The notes below the pieces were generated by a model that saw only the letters and a program-made list of their open reading frames with translations, searched no databases and was not told the origin of the DNA. Shown one piece after another: positions 34,457 to 41,070 of a stretch of DNA of 47,466 nucleotides (positions within the stretch are counted from its first letter, which is position 1; every line of letters starts with the position of its first letter). This DNA is from SVTX01 sp045602385. GTDB taxonomy: Bacteria; Bacillota; Clostridia; Oscillospirales; CAG-272. The translations under genes and the position numbers were made by a program. The stretch spans positions 1 to 47,466 of the forward strand of contig JAZSBL010000003.1 of assembly GCA_045602385.1 (NCBI GenBank). Direction: 5' to 3'.

Positions 34457-35949
34457 TGAGAACATTTAAAGAAGCTATAAAGATCATTGCGGCTTTGCTT
34501 GTGGTTGCCGCTATCGTTGGCCTTGCTGTGTCGCTCTTTAAGGGCAAAATAGATGATGAGGAGGAGACTACCGAGAAGGAAGATATCTGCTTTGGATCTC
34601 ACAACGTCGCTGCTTCGGTAACCCCGACTGATGACGGCAACGTAACATATGATTATTTCTGCTCCGACTGCGGTACTAAGGTCGCGGAGAGCAGAACCGT
34701 TCCTGCAGACCTGGCATACGTTGACGGTAATAGCTTTACAGCTCAAAACAGTATCACCGCAGTGTCTTCGTCTATAAACGGTAGCGTTCCTTACCGTAGT
34801 ATCAGAAAGACAGCGTACAACGCATCGTTCCCGGGATATGCAAGCGCCACGCTTGCAGGTGCTACGCTTGGTGAATACGTTGCCATCAAGTACCGCGTGC
34901 CCACAGCGCCCTCTGATACTGATGCGCAGATCGTATTCCAGTTGACTCTTGGCGGCAAGGCGGTTTGTAACTATCAGTACCTTAAGGGTCACTACACAGG
35001 TGGCTGGGTAGTCGCTCTTATACATATAGGAGACAACGCGAACTATAAGAGCCTGATTACAAGTGGTACAACAACTGCGGACATGGTAATTACCATCCAA
35101 AACAACAACCTGGACGTAGAGTTCCAGATCTCCTACCTTGCAATGGGCAGCTTTGAAGAGCTGAGCGGACTGCTTGTGGACGGCGAGACATACATGTACC
35201 GTGGCAACAGCTTCTCCAACGTTTCTACTCAGACCGAGGTAGATAAAAACGGTCATTGCGTAGGCGCGCACAGCGCAAAGTTTACAAAGGATACAACAAC
35301 CACCGCAGGAAAGACCTCCTACATTTGGAAGTGTTCCGTATGCTCCGAGATCCTCAGCGAGAGAACCGTTGACAATACGCTTGCGTACATTGACGGAACA
35401 TCCCTTGCTGCCGGCAACGGCCAGATAACAGGCTATGGAGATAAATTTGAAGACGGCGTTGGATATGCTCACCTTACGTCCAAGAGCGAACTGGGATACT
35501 GCGAGGCAACTGTCACAGGAGCAACTCTTGGTAGATACGTTGCAATTAAGTATCGTATAACAGATGCCGCTAACGACGGAAACGTATATTTCCAGCTCTT
35601 CCATAGTAGCCATACGTCAATTCACAAGGGCGCGACCGTTACACAGGATGCTCAGGGAGATGACTGGGTAGTAGTTGTGGTTGACCTTGTAAACGAGTCA
35701 CAGTACATAGCGCTCAATGAAGCAGGAACAACAACCGATCTTACGTTTATATTACGCGTAGCAAACGGAGCCAGCGTTGACGTAGCTTACATGGTAATGT
35801 CTGATGACATGAACGTAATCAGAGGCTTCCTTGGCGAAAACGAGACCTTTGAATACCGCGGTGATGGACTGCAGAACGTTCCCGGTGTTGAAATGTATGA
35901 AACACTCCCCGAGGAGGTAACCTCCGAGATCGTGACCGATGCTCAGTAA
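34456..35949 (+). CDS. Membrane-anchored protein with two tandem ribbon plus jelly-roll units
   Basis: A 497-aa protein with an N-terminal membrane helix (about 9-28), an acidic linker and two repeats (about 45-255 and 267-480). Each repeat opens with a CxxxH ... CSxC ribbon (CFGSH/CSDC; CVGAH/CSVC), then LAYxDGxS, then a beta domain with GATLGxYVAIKYR. The repeats clearly arose by internal duplication. The beta domains look carbohydrate-binding, and the ribbons resemble that of the host SGNH protein at 26182-28515. It is probably a surface component of the virion. Confidence 0.75.
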   Translation: MRTFKEAIKIIAALLVVAAIVGLAVSLFKGKIDDEEETTEKEDICFGSHNVAASVTPTDDGNVTYDYFCSDCGTKVAESRTVPADLAYVDGNSFTAQNSITAVSSSINGSVPYRSIRKTAYNASFPGYASATLAGATLGEYVAIKYRVPTAPSDTDAQIVFQLTLGGKAVCNYQYLKGHYTGGWVVALIHIGDNANYKSLITSGTTTADMVITIQNNNLDVEFQISYLAMGSFEELSGLLVDGETYMYRGNSFSNVSTQTEVDKNGHCVGAHSAKFTKDTTTTAGKTSYIWKCSVCSEILSERTVDNTLAYIDGTSLAAGNGQITGYGDKFEDGVGYAHLTSKSELGYCEATVTGATLGRYVAIKYRITDAANDGNVYFQLFHSSHTSIHKGATVTQDAQGDDWVVVVVDLVNESQYIALNEAGTTTDLTFILRVANGASVDVAYMVMSDDMNVIRGFLGENETFEYRGDGLQNVPGVEMYETLPEEVTSEIVTDAQ

Positions 35950-36226
35950 GATCTCATTTTGGAAGGCCGTGCTTTTTACGGTAGTTGCGCTTTTGGCGAC
36001 TCTCGTCATAAGCTACGCAATCTACGCATACAACAAGGCCTTCCCCGAGGGAATGACCGAAAGCGAATCAATAACCTATGCAGAGCCGGAGACTATCCTT
36101 GTGACTTACGAATCCGCATCAGAGTCCTTTGAGCTCGCAACCGAATCAATAGAATCAACTGAAACTGTTGGAGAGATATATTCGCATGAATCCATTTCTG
36201 AAGCTTTACCGGAATATCCGGAGTGA
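35939..36226 (+). CDS. Small membrane protein with Glu/Ser-rich tail
   Basis: A 95-aa protein with one membrane helix (about 10-32), followed by a Glu/Ser/Thr-rich tail made of loosely repeated ES/ATES units. It overlaps the previous gene by 11 nt and the ATPase start by 41 nt. I see no family match. A minor virion or assembly role is inferred from position. Confidence 0.65.
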   Translation: MLSKISFWKAVLFTVVALLATLVISYAIYAYNKAFPEGMTESESITYAEPETILVTYESASESFELATESIESTETVGEIYSHESISEALPEYPE

Positions 36227-38426
36227 TTATCGACATTTAGTCAGTACAGTTATAACAATAATTTTTATCGGGTTCGGATTTTTGTTCCCAAATGCCATTC
36301 CCCGACTTGCCGAGACCGTCCGCGATCTCGGCGTGTCGGTGGTATACTATTTCGTGGAGATCTTCGTTCCCGAGAATAATCCAATAGTCCCCACCGTCAT
36401 TCAGATGCCCGCGTGGACGTGGGCTGAGGATATATGGGAGCCTCTGACTATCTTTCCATGGACGTGGGAAGAATTCAAAACACTTTGGTCCACGTATTGG
36501 CCTGTATTCTTCTCTGAGGAAACTCTTGTCGGTTATAGTGAGGTCATAAGTAACGTGATTTACGTCCTCAGCCGCCTTTCTTTGCCCGGCGTGCCGTTTA
36601 TCGCAATTATCATTATGGCGCTCAATAGCTATAAAAATAAGCGTTGTACCAATAGAAATAAAAAGAGCAAGCAGCTCCGCGCCTGGGAGAAGATTCAATT
36701 CAAGGTCGTGTACCCGTCCGTGTCCTGGGTAAAGAGCTACGTCGGGTTCTGCCGGGAGCACCCGGGCTATCATCAGTTTTGGCTTTTCCTTTGGATGCTT
36801 CATCTGAACGTTTTAAGCCTGTTTACGGCCTTCCTGGCGTATTACCTGTATTTTGCCGCATCCTGGGACGTTGCGAGCCTCTATCCCCAATTTTTAAAGC
36901 TCCTTATAGACCTTGCTCCCCCGATTCGCTTTATCCCCGGTGTCGCCTGGATCATCCTCGGAGTTATTATCTACAACAACGTCTGCCGATCTATGGCTTT
37001 TGTACGTCTGCGCCACGCGGAGAGCTGCAACCGTGCAGTTCTCTCTCAGAGGGGAGTCCTCACCATAATCTACGGTGAAATGGGTATAGGCAAGACGAAT
37101 CTCGTCAAGTCTATGGCACTCTCGGCAGAGGTAGAGCAGTTCGACATGGCCTTTGAGATCATGGTCGAAAAGGCTATGATGTTCCCGAACTTTCCCTGGC
37201 AGAAATACCGCGATCACTTAAAGAAACGTATCACCGACGGTACGCTTGTTGATTCCTCATCCTGCCGCAAATATATCAAACGTTGCGCCGTCTTTTTTGA
37301 CCGTATCACCGCGACGTATACGGCGCAGGAGTACTGGGAAAAGAGGAAGAAGCTTAAGCTCCTCAAGAATGACTATACCTTCGGGTACGATTATGACCAC
37401 TTCCGCACGACTTACAACGATAACCTCAAGATCACAAAGCTCTACGAGGCCCTCGAGGACTACGCATGCGCTTACGTCAAGTTTACCGTCAAGACAACGT
37501 TGCTCTTCTCGAATTTTAGCATCCGTGTTGATACAATCATCAAGGACCTCGGTAACATGCCCTATCGTGATACTGATTTCTTTGATCGAGATCCCAGATT
37601 CCAGGAAGCTTATTCCCACCACGCCCATATTATCGATTTCGATATGCTCAGACTCGGTAAGAAGCTCGTAGCTGAGAACCCGAAAGCCTCAAGAGCTCCG
37701 TCCGGAGTCTACGTAATATCCGAGATCGATAAGGAACGTAAGAACCAGCTCCAGCTCAAGGAAACCAAGATCAATACCGATGAGGCAAACCAAAAGAACG
37801 ACCTCTTTGAGGCATGTCTGATGATGATCAGACACGCCGACGTTATCTCCAACCGCACCTTTGTCAGAGTCATCTGCGACCTGCAACGCCCGGAAGCCTG
37901 GGGAGCTGGCGGCCGCGAGCTCGGTGAGGTTATCTACATAGCCGAAAAGGACGAGCTTATGCCGGCACTCCCGATCTTCTCGCCGTATTGGTTGATAAAC
38001 TATATCTTCAAAGGCGTAAAAAACAAGTGGAACGCCTATAAGAACGAGCTTGACGTAAACCGTTCAGATCAGACGTTGTTCGTGTATCTGATACACAACA
38101 TCGTCGCCATGATCTCGAACTATTACGATAAAGTCAACGGCCTGTTTGGAATGCAGACCTTCACCCTCGAGATCCAAAGCGGTCGAATGGACGGAGAGGT
38201 AAAAAAAGACAAATGGCGCATCCTTTCAAAGAAAGACTACTCGCGCCGATACAAGACCGCATGTCTGGAAGCTGTATTTGAGAGCTACGAGCCGAACACA
38301 ATGCACGTAGACGACTTTATCATGTACGCCGGCGAAGTCGGCACACAGGCAGAAAATGAGCTTCAAAACAGCTATTTCCAGAACGATATTAGAAAAATGA
38401 AGGAGCAAAATCCCTCCTCAAATTAG
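36186..38426 (+). CDS. Zot/pI-type P-loop ATPase, phage assembly
   Basis: Probable motor for membrane extrusion of the virion. From the ATG at 36186 (GGAGAG 10 nt upstream) it is 746 aa. The N-terminal 290 residues hold about five hydrophobic segments. The ATPase domain follows: Walker A GEMGIGKT at 297-304, a Walker B-like VYVISEID at 508-515, and an IRHADVI ... VICDLQRPE block as in Zot proteins. Canonical Zot/pI is about 350-450 aa with the ATPase first and the membrane helix later, so this order is unusual. Another membrane-bound P-loop NTPase remains possible. Confidence 0.75.
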   Translation: MNPFLKLYRNIRSDYRHLVSTVITIIFIGFGFLFPNAIPRLAETVRDLGVSVVYYFVEIFVPENNPIVPTVIQMPAWTWAEDIWEPLTIFPWTWEEFKTLWSTYWPVFFSEETLVGYSEVISNVIYVLSRLSLPGVPFIAIIIMALNSYKNKRCTNRNKKSKQLRAWEKIQFKVVYPSVSWVKSYVGFCREHPGYHQFWLFLWMLHLNVLSLFTAFLAYYLYFAASWDVASLYPQFLKLLIDLAPPIRFIPGVAWIILGVIIYNNVCRSMAFVRLRHAESCNRAVLSQRGVLTIIYGEMGIGKTNLVKSMALSAEVEQFDMAFEIMVEKAMMFPNFPWQKYRDHLKKRITDGTLVDSSSCRKYIKRCAVFFDRITATYTAQEYWEKRKKLKLLKNDYTFGYDYDHFRTTYNDNLKITKLYEALEDYACAYVKFTVKTTLLFSNFSIRVDTIIKDLGNMPYRDTDFFDRDPRFQEAYSHHAHIIDFDMLRLGKKLVAENPKASRAPSGVYVISEIDKERKNQLQLKETKINTDEANQKNDLFEACLMMIRHADVISNRTFVRVICDLQRPEAWGAGGRELGEVIYIAEKDELMPALPIFSPYWLINYIFKGVKNKWNAYKNELDVNRSDQTLFVYLIHNIVAMISNYYDKVNGLFGMQTFTLEIQSGRMDGEVKKDKWRILSKKDYSRRYKTACLEAVFESYEPNTMHVDDFIMYAGEVGTQAENELQNSYFQNDIRKMKEQNPSSN

Positions 38427-38428
38427 GT

Positions 38429-38457
38429 TTGACAAGGCGTGGCTTTTGTGGTATAAT
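38429..38457 (+). promoter_or_regulatory. Consensus promoter downstream of the ATPase gene
   Basis: TTGACA (38429-38434), 17 bp, TATAAT (38452-38457), with the extended -10 TGGTATAAT. The same TGTGGTATAAT core occurs in the promoter at 40207-40235, suggesting a shared phage promoter type. Confidence 0.88.
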
Positions 38458-38478
38458 CACAATACCGAAAGTGAGGGG

Positions 38479-38568
38479 TTAGAAAATGATTGTGAGTAGA
38501 GCAATTAAGTCACAGAGAACGTTCCAATTCGCATTGACAAAATTGCAAATACGATACAGTATCATCAT
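38479..38568 (-). CDS. 29-aa hydrophobic peptide, possible toxin-like
   Basis: Starts MMILYRICNFVNANWN and ends in a short hydrophobic stretch (VLCDLIALLTIIF). GAAAGGAGGTGA, a near-perfect Shine-Dalgarno sequence, lies 9 nt before the ATG. It lies antisense to the transcript from 38429. Size, hydrophobicity and convergent layout recall type I toxins, but the usual charged tail is missing. A minus-strand TTGACA exists at 38625-38630, but its -10 (TGATGC) is poor. Confidence 0.45.
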   Translation of the reverse strand: MMILYRICNFVNANWNVLCDLIALLTIIF

Positions 38569-38647
38569 TTTATATCACCTCCTTTCGGTAAAATCACCTC
38601 AGCATCATCACAAAAACCGCGTTTTGTCAAGAGGGTGTCAAGGTTAG
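38486..38647 (+). CDS. Possible 53-aa peptide behind the 38429 promoter
   Basis: ATG at 38486 with GAGGGG 7 nt upstream, ending at 38647. The sequence (MIVSRAIKSQRTFQF...) has a short hydrophobic centre and a basic His-rich end, and resembles nothing I know. It fully overlaps the 29-aa frame on the other strand. Either frame, both, or neither may be translated; the transcript may act as antisense RNA. Confidence 0.35.
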   Translation: MIVSRAIKSQRTFQFALTKLQIRYSIIILYHLLSVKSPQHHHKNRVLSRGCQG

Positions 38648-38680
38648 GGTGAATTTGAGGTTCAATATACGTACGTATAT

Positions 38681-38708
38681 AAAAAAGCTCCCCTCGGGGA
38701 GCTTTTTT
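38681..38708. terminator. Bidirectional terminator
   Basis: AAAAAAGCTCCCC/GGGGAGCTTTTTT with a 2-nt apex. It ends the transcript from 38429 on the plus strand and the leftward accessory cluster on the minus strand. A 16-bp perfect palindrome (38665-38680) adjoins it. Confidence 0.92.
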
Positions 38709-38721
38709 TATGTCCGGGAGT

Positions 38722-38813
38722 AACTGTTCAACGTTGGACAGTTTTCGCTGCAGCGCAAACTGTATTTCGATATACAGTTTATGCCGGGCATTCACTGTAT
38801 CGCGCCAAACAGT
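38722..38813. repeat. Cluster of inverted repeats with ACTGT/ACAGT arms
   Basis: Successive elements: a nearly perfect 22-bp palindrome centred on CAACGTTG (38722-38743), CGCTGCAGCG (38746-38755), AAACTGTAT/ATACAGTTT with a 6-nt loop (38757-38780), ATGCC/GGCAT (38781-38791) and ACTGT/ACAGT (38794-38813). Such density is not explained by coding and suggests an origin, packaging signal or operator array. Confidence 0.7.
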
Positions 38814-38816
38814 ATT

Positions 38817-39092
38817 TTATCGACCCTTACAATAAGGATATACGTGTCCTTTAAGAAAAACCTCTATCTGTTCTATGAGTTTCTTTTTGCTGTTTATCTG
38901 GTCCGCGTAAAAAATACACTTATCTTTGTAAGAGAATCCTTTGACTGAGTAATTGTGATCATGAAACTTGTAGGCCTCTATGATACAAACATCCTCCAAG
39001 TATATCCGAGTGCTTTTTCTGTATTCGTTGAATTTTACTTCGTAATAGTGTTTAGTTCCATCTTTGTTTGGTATTGTAAGGTATTTTGTCAT
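38817..39092 (-). CDS. Hypothetical phage accessory protein, 91 aa
   Basis: Starts MTKYLTIPNKDGTKHYYEV with GAGAGGAG upstream of the ATG. It is a soluble, Lys/Tyr-rich, mostly beta-looking protein with no motif I recognise. It is the last gene of the leftward cluster and lies about 110 nt from the terminator at 38681-38708. Confidence 0.7.
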   Translation of the reverse strand: MTKYLTIPNKDGTKHYYEVKFNEYRKSTRIYLEDVCIIEAYKFHDHNYSVKGFSYKDKCIFYADQINSKKKLIEQIEVFLKGHVYPYCKGR

Positions 39093-39204
39093 ATTCTTCT
39101 CCTCTCAATTTGGTGTGGGGTGGTAACGGCTACCACGGCTTTTTATATCAGTAAAAAAAGGGGGCTTTTAAAGACCTTCCCCGGGGGCATTCGCCCCCGG
39201 TTCT
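39093..39204. other. Spacer with two hairpins in the leftward cluster
   Basis: GTGGTA/TACCAC (39120-39136) and an 8-bp G+C stem CCGGGGGC/GCCCCCGG with an ATTC loop (39181-39200). The second lies directly after the 39205 stop codon, but without a clear minus-strand T-run. It could attenuate or protect the transcript. Confidence 0.6.
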
Positions 39205-39453
39205 TTATGCACCGGCGAGAACCTCGCCGGTCTTAACGTCAACCATAAGGTCGCCGACTCTCTGAGATTGCCTTAGCTCCTCGATCCGGGCGAGAACGAG
39301 GTTCTTTCTCATGCGGTCGAGAATTAACGTTAGCTCTCCGTACATGCACGCGCTCAGTACGTCGCGATGCGCTCTCAACCAATCCTTGGCAATATCTATC
39401 TTCTCGGTCGTGTCTGCACGGTAGACAAACTCGTAAAGGTCTTTCTTGGTCAT
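39205..39453 (-). CDS. Hypothetical phage accessory protein, 82 aa
   Basis: The ATG at 39453 (GGAGG 5 nt upstream) gives MTKKDLYEFVYRADTTEKI..., a helical protein with charged residues and no known motif. A longer frame from 39486 overlaps the previous gene and is not needed. The last codons lie in a 9-bp stem-loop (39211-39231). Confidence 0.7.
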   Translation of the reverse strand: MTKKDLYEFVYRADTTEKIDIAKDWLRAHRDVLSACMYGELTLILDRMRKNLVLARIEELRQSQRVGDLMVDVKTGEVLAGA

Positions 39454-39463
39454 CTCGTCCTCC

Positions 39464-39787
39464 TTAATCCATTTGATAATGAACATAGGAGGTATATCCT
39501 TGCTCCTTCAGACTGTCGCGGAAGGCTTTCGCCATTTCGGTTCGTCTGAACCCTTGCCCCTCGGTTGCCCCGAGAATGTGATAGTAGCTCTTGTCTACCT
39601 TGTAGGGTCGCATGCCCGTGAGCTTAAAAGCTTCGTCAACGTCTGACTCCTTCCACTCGGGGGTGAGCATCAGAGTGGGAGTGTCAAAATTGCACGTTCC
39701 CTCGTCCTCAATGTCCTTGAGCCTCTGAGCTTCAGAGTAAGCTACCAGAAGCGCGCATCTGAGTGCCAATATTCTCTCCGCTTTCAT
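39464..39787 (-). CDS. Hypothetical phage accessory protein, 107 aa
   Basis: The ATG at 39787 overlaps the stop of the upstream gene (TGATG), so translation is coupled. The N-terminus is a helical Ala/Leu-rich segment and the rest looks soluble. I recognise no family. Confidence 0.7.
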   Translation of the reverse strand: MKAERILALRCALLVAYSEAQRLKDIEDEGTCNFDTPTLMLTPEWKESDVDEAFKLTGMRPYKVDKSYYHILGATEGQGFRRTEMAKAFRDSLKEQGYTSYVHYQMD

Positions 39788-40113
39788 CACTTCGTCCCCC
39801 TTATCTCAATAGTAATGCCTCGCTTCTGCAAGTCCTTAAGCATTACCCAAAGGTCGTTCGGCACGTCCCAAAGAGTCACCTTGACCCATTCTTCCGCATA
39901 GTTCCAGGTCTTGTCCTTGGTGCAGTTCTTGAAGTGTTCTTTGTCGCAGAAGAAGTTATACATAGAGTAAACTTCCTTGCCCTCGCCGTTCACGTACTCG
40001 TGAAGGAAGATTGCCAGGGCGTTGCCTTTGTAGATGCTTATGGTAAATTCCTTTTCGTCTTGTCTGATGAGAAGCTCTCCGATTTTCTCGTTCCAATTCC
40101 AATTAAGTGCCAT
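39787..40113 (-). CDS. Hypothetical phage accessory protein, 108 aa
   Basis: Starts MALNWNWNEKIGELLIRQDE with AAGGAG about 9 nt upstream. It is acidic and Trp-rich, with two Cys residues and no known motif. It is followed by a coupled gene. Confidence 0.7.
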   Translation of the reverse strand: MALNWNWNEKIGELLIRQDEKEFTISIYKGNALAIFLHEYVNGEGKEVYSMYNFFCDKEHFKNCTKDKTWNYAEEWVKVTLWDVPNDLWVMLKDLQKRGITIEIRGTK

Positions 40114-40170
40114 AGTAAAAATCTCCTTTTATACAACTTGAATAAATTTGATGTTCATTAGTACAACCCC

Positions 40171-40196
40171 GAAATTGTGCAAGGTTCTGAAATTGT
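40171..40196. repeat. Two GAAATTGT direct repeats upstream of the 40207 promoter
   Basis: GAAATTGT at 40171-40178 and 40189-40196, 18 bp apart, within 40 bp of the -35 box. They could be operator half-sites. Confidence 0.4.
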
Positions 40197-40206
40197 CAAA
40201 ACCCTC

Positions 40207-40235
40207 TTGCAAATAGAGTTGAGGTGTGGTATAAT
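40207..40235 (+). promoter_or_regulatory. Promoter of a short structured RNA
   Basis: TTGCAA (40207-40212), 17 bp, TATAAT (40230-40235), with the extended -10 TGGTATAAT shared with the promoter at 38429. Confidence 0.82.
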
Positions 40236-40240
40236 AGGGA

Positions 40241-40334
40241 CATCAGAGCGAGGGTGGGTGATCTGCCCTCGTCTGATGAACCCTAAAACAAAACGTTACT
40301 TTGTTTTAGATCTGCACTGTTTTTCTATGCAGAT
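40241..40334 (+). ncRNA. Putative phage small RNA with three hairpins
   Basis: The predicted transcript starts within 1-2 nt of a 13-bp stem with one bulge (CATCAGA/TCTGATG arms extended by CGAGGG/CCCTCG, 40241-40277). It continues into a perfect 10-bp stem CTAAAACAAA/TTTGTTTTAG (40283-40309) and a 7-bp stem ATCTGCA/TGCAGAT (40310-40334). No open frame starts here. The 3' end is antisense to the end of the 50-aa gene at 40296-40448. Confidence 0.6.
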
Positions 40335-40448
40335 TTCTATTCGGGAAAGAAGTTTCTCCGCATCTGAACATTGAGGCTCTCTTGCAATAAGTATCTCAAT
40401 GGCTCTGATAAGCGCAGGGACTTCTTTTTCGTTTATAAACAACTGCAT
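40296..40448 (-). CDS. Small helical phage protein, 50 aa
   Basis: The ATG at 40448, with GGAGGG 8 nt upstream, gives MQLFINEKEVPALIRAIEIL..., a compact helical protein ending CIEKQCRSKTK. No family is recognised. The size would suit a small regulator. Its 3' end overlaps the small RNA on the other strand, which could regulate it. Confidence 0.65.
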   Translation of the reverse strand: MQLFINEKEVPALIRAIEILIAREPQCSDAEKLLSRIEICIEKQCRSKTK

Positions 40449-40529
40449 AAACGCATCCCTCCTTCCTCCGTCCTCAGACGGATATTTTCTCCTTTCTGCC
40501 CGATACCCGATAGCACAGTAAGATTTCAC

Positions 40530-41070
40530 CCTCGCGAGAACCCCCGCGCTCCCCGAAGGGAGTTAAGAGGTGCGCGCACCTCTTACACTTAAATTTCAGC
40601 ACTTGTCGCAACAAATGTACAAAGTCGGGCGTAGCCCGAGGATCGAAAAAGTTTTTTTAAAATATTTTCCTTCCTCTCCTTTTGCAAATCTTTGATTTGC
40701 ATTTCAATAAAAATCGCAGGAAAAAATTTTCAAAAAAGTTTTGCGACCCACCTTTTTACATTTGGGGAGACCTGTGCTGCCTTCGCAGGAAGGGTAAGAT
40801 ATGACAATAACTTAGAGAGGAAATATCGTGGGAAACGCGGAGGAGTTTCCCGAAGTCTTGTTTTAATATCCAAAGTCCAAAGGCTGTCGAGTGGGAGGGG
40901 CAGAACGTGGGTCGGCGATAAGGCGAGTCGCCGCGCCGCCCACGTCGCTCCACCCACCGACAACCAAAGAAAAAAAGCCTTGCCGGCACGGCAAGGATCT
41001 TAAACATAAAACCGAACCAAAATCCAACGTAGGATTTTGGTAGTATATCAAGTATATCAGAGGTGTAGTT
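40530..41070. repeat. Long hairpin-rich non-coding region upstream of the transposase
   Basis: At least eight inverted repeats lie in 500 nt: CTCCC/GGGAG with CGAA loop (40549-40562), a 22-bp perfect palindrome (40564-40585), TCGGGC/GCCCGA (40625-40639), TGCAAATC/GATTTGCA (40683-40701), GGGAAAC/GTTTCCC (40830-40851), a bipartite hairpin spanning about 40886-40963, CCTTGCCG/CGGCAAGG (40978-40996) and ACCAAAATCC/GGATTTTGGT (41016-41041). Open frames here run through the stems and lack start signals. It resembles an ssDNA-phage intergenic region with origin and packaging signals. Confidence 0.7.
41042..41059. repeat. Tandem AGTATATCA repeat before the transposase gene
   Basis: Two adjacent copies of AGTATATCA (41042-41050, 41051-41059) end at the Shine-Dalgarno sequence. 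The TATATCA core also occurs in both direct repeats at the element ends. Confidence 0.5.

Larger units (their letters stand above)
38427..38816. other. Intergenic region with convergent promoters, terminator and palindromes
   Basis: This 390-nt stretch holds a consensus rightward promoter (38429-38457), a diverged inverted copy of it (38607-38630), two tiny overlapping frames, a 16-bp perfect palindrome (38665-38680), a bidirectional terminator, and a cluster of inverted repeats carrying ACTGT/ACAGT (38722-38813). It lies where transcription from both sides meets. Confidence 0.75.

Noticed and set aside
34408..35613. Long minus-strand frame opposite the tandem-repeat virion protein
   Set aside because: Antisense shadow; Cys/Val-rich nonsense composition and no start signals, while the plus frame is coupled to its neighbours.
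38565..38795. 76-aa minus-strand open frame (MNARHKLYIEIQ...) ending next to the 29-aa peptide start
   Set aside because: It runs through the palindrome cluster and the bidirectional terminator. The stems themselves explain its codons, and no Shine-Dalgarno sequence precedes it.
40692..41007. Overlapping open frames on both strands in the hairpin-rich region
   Set aside because: Several frames are open at once because of G+C stems, none has start signals, and the products are low-complexity and unlike proteins.
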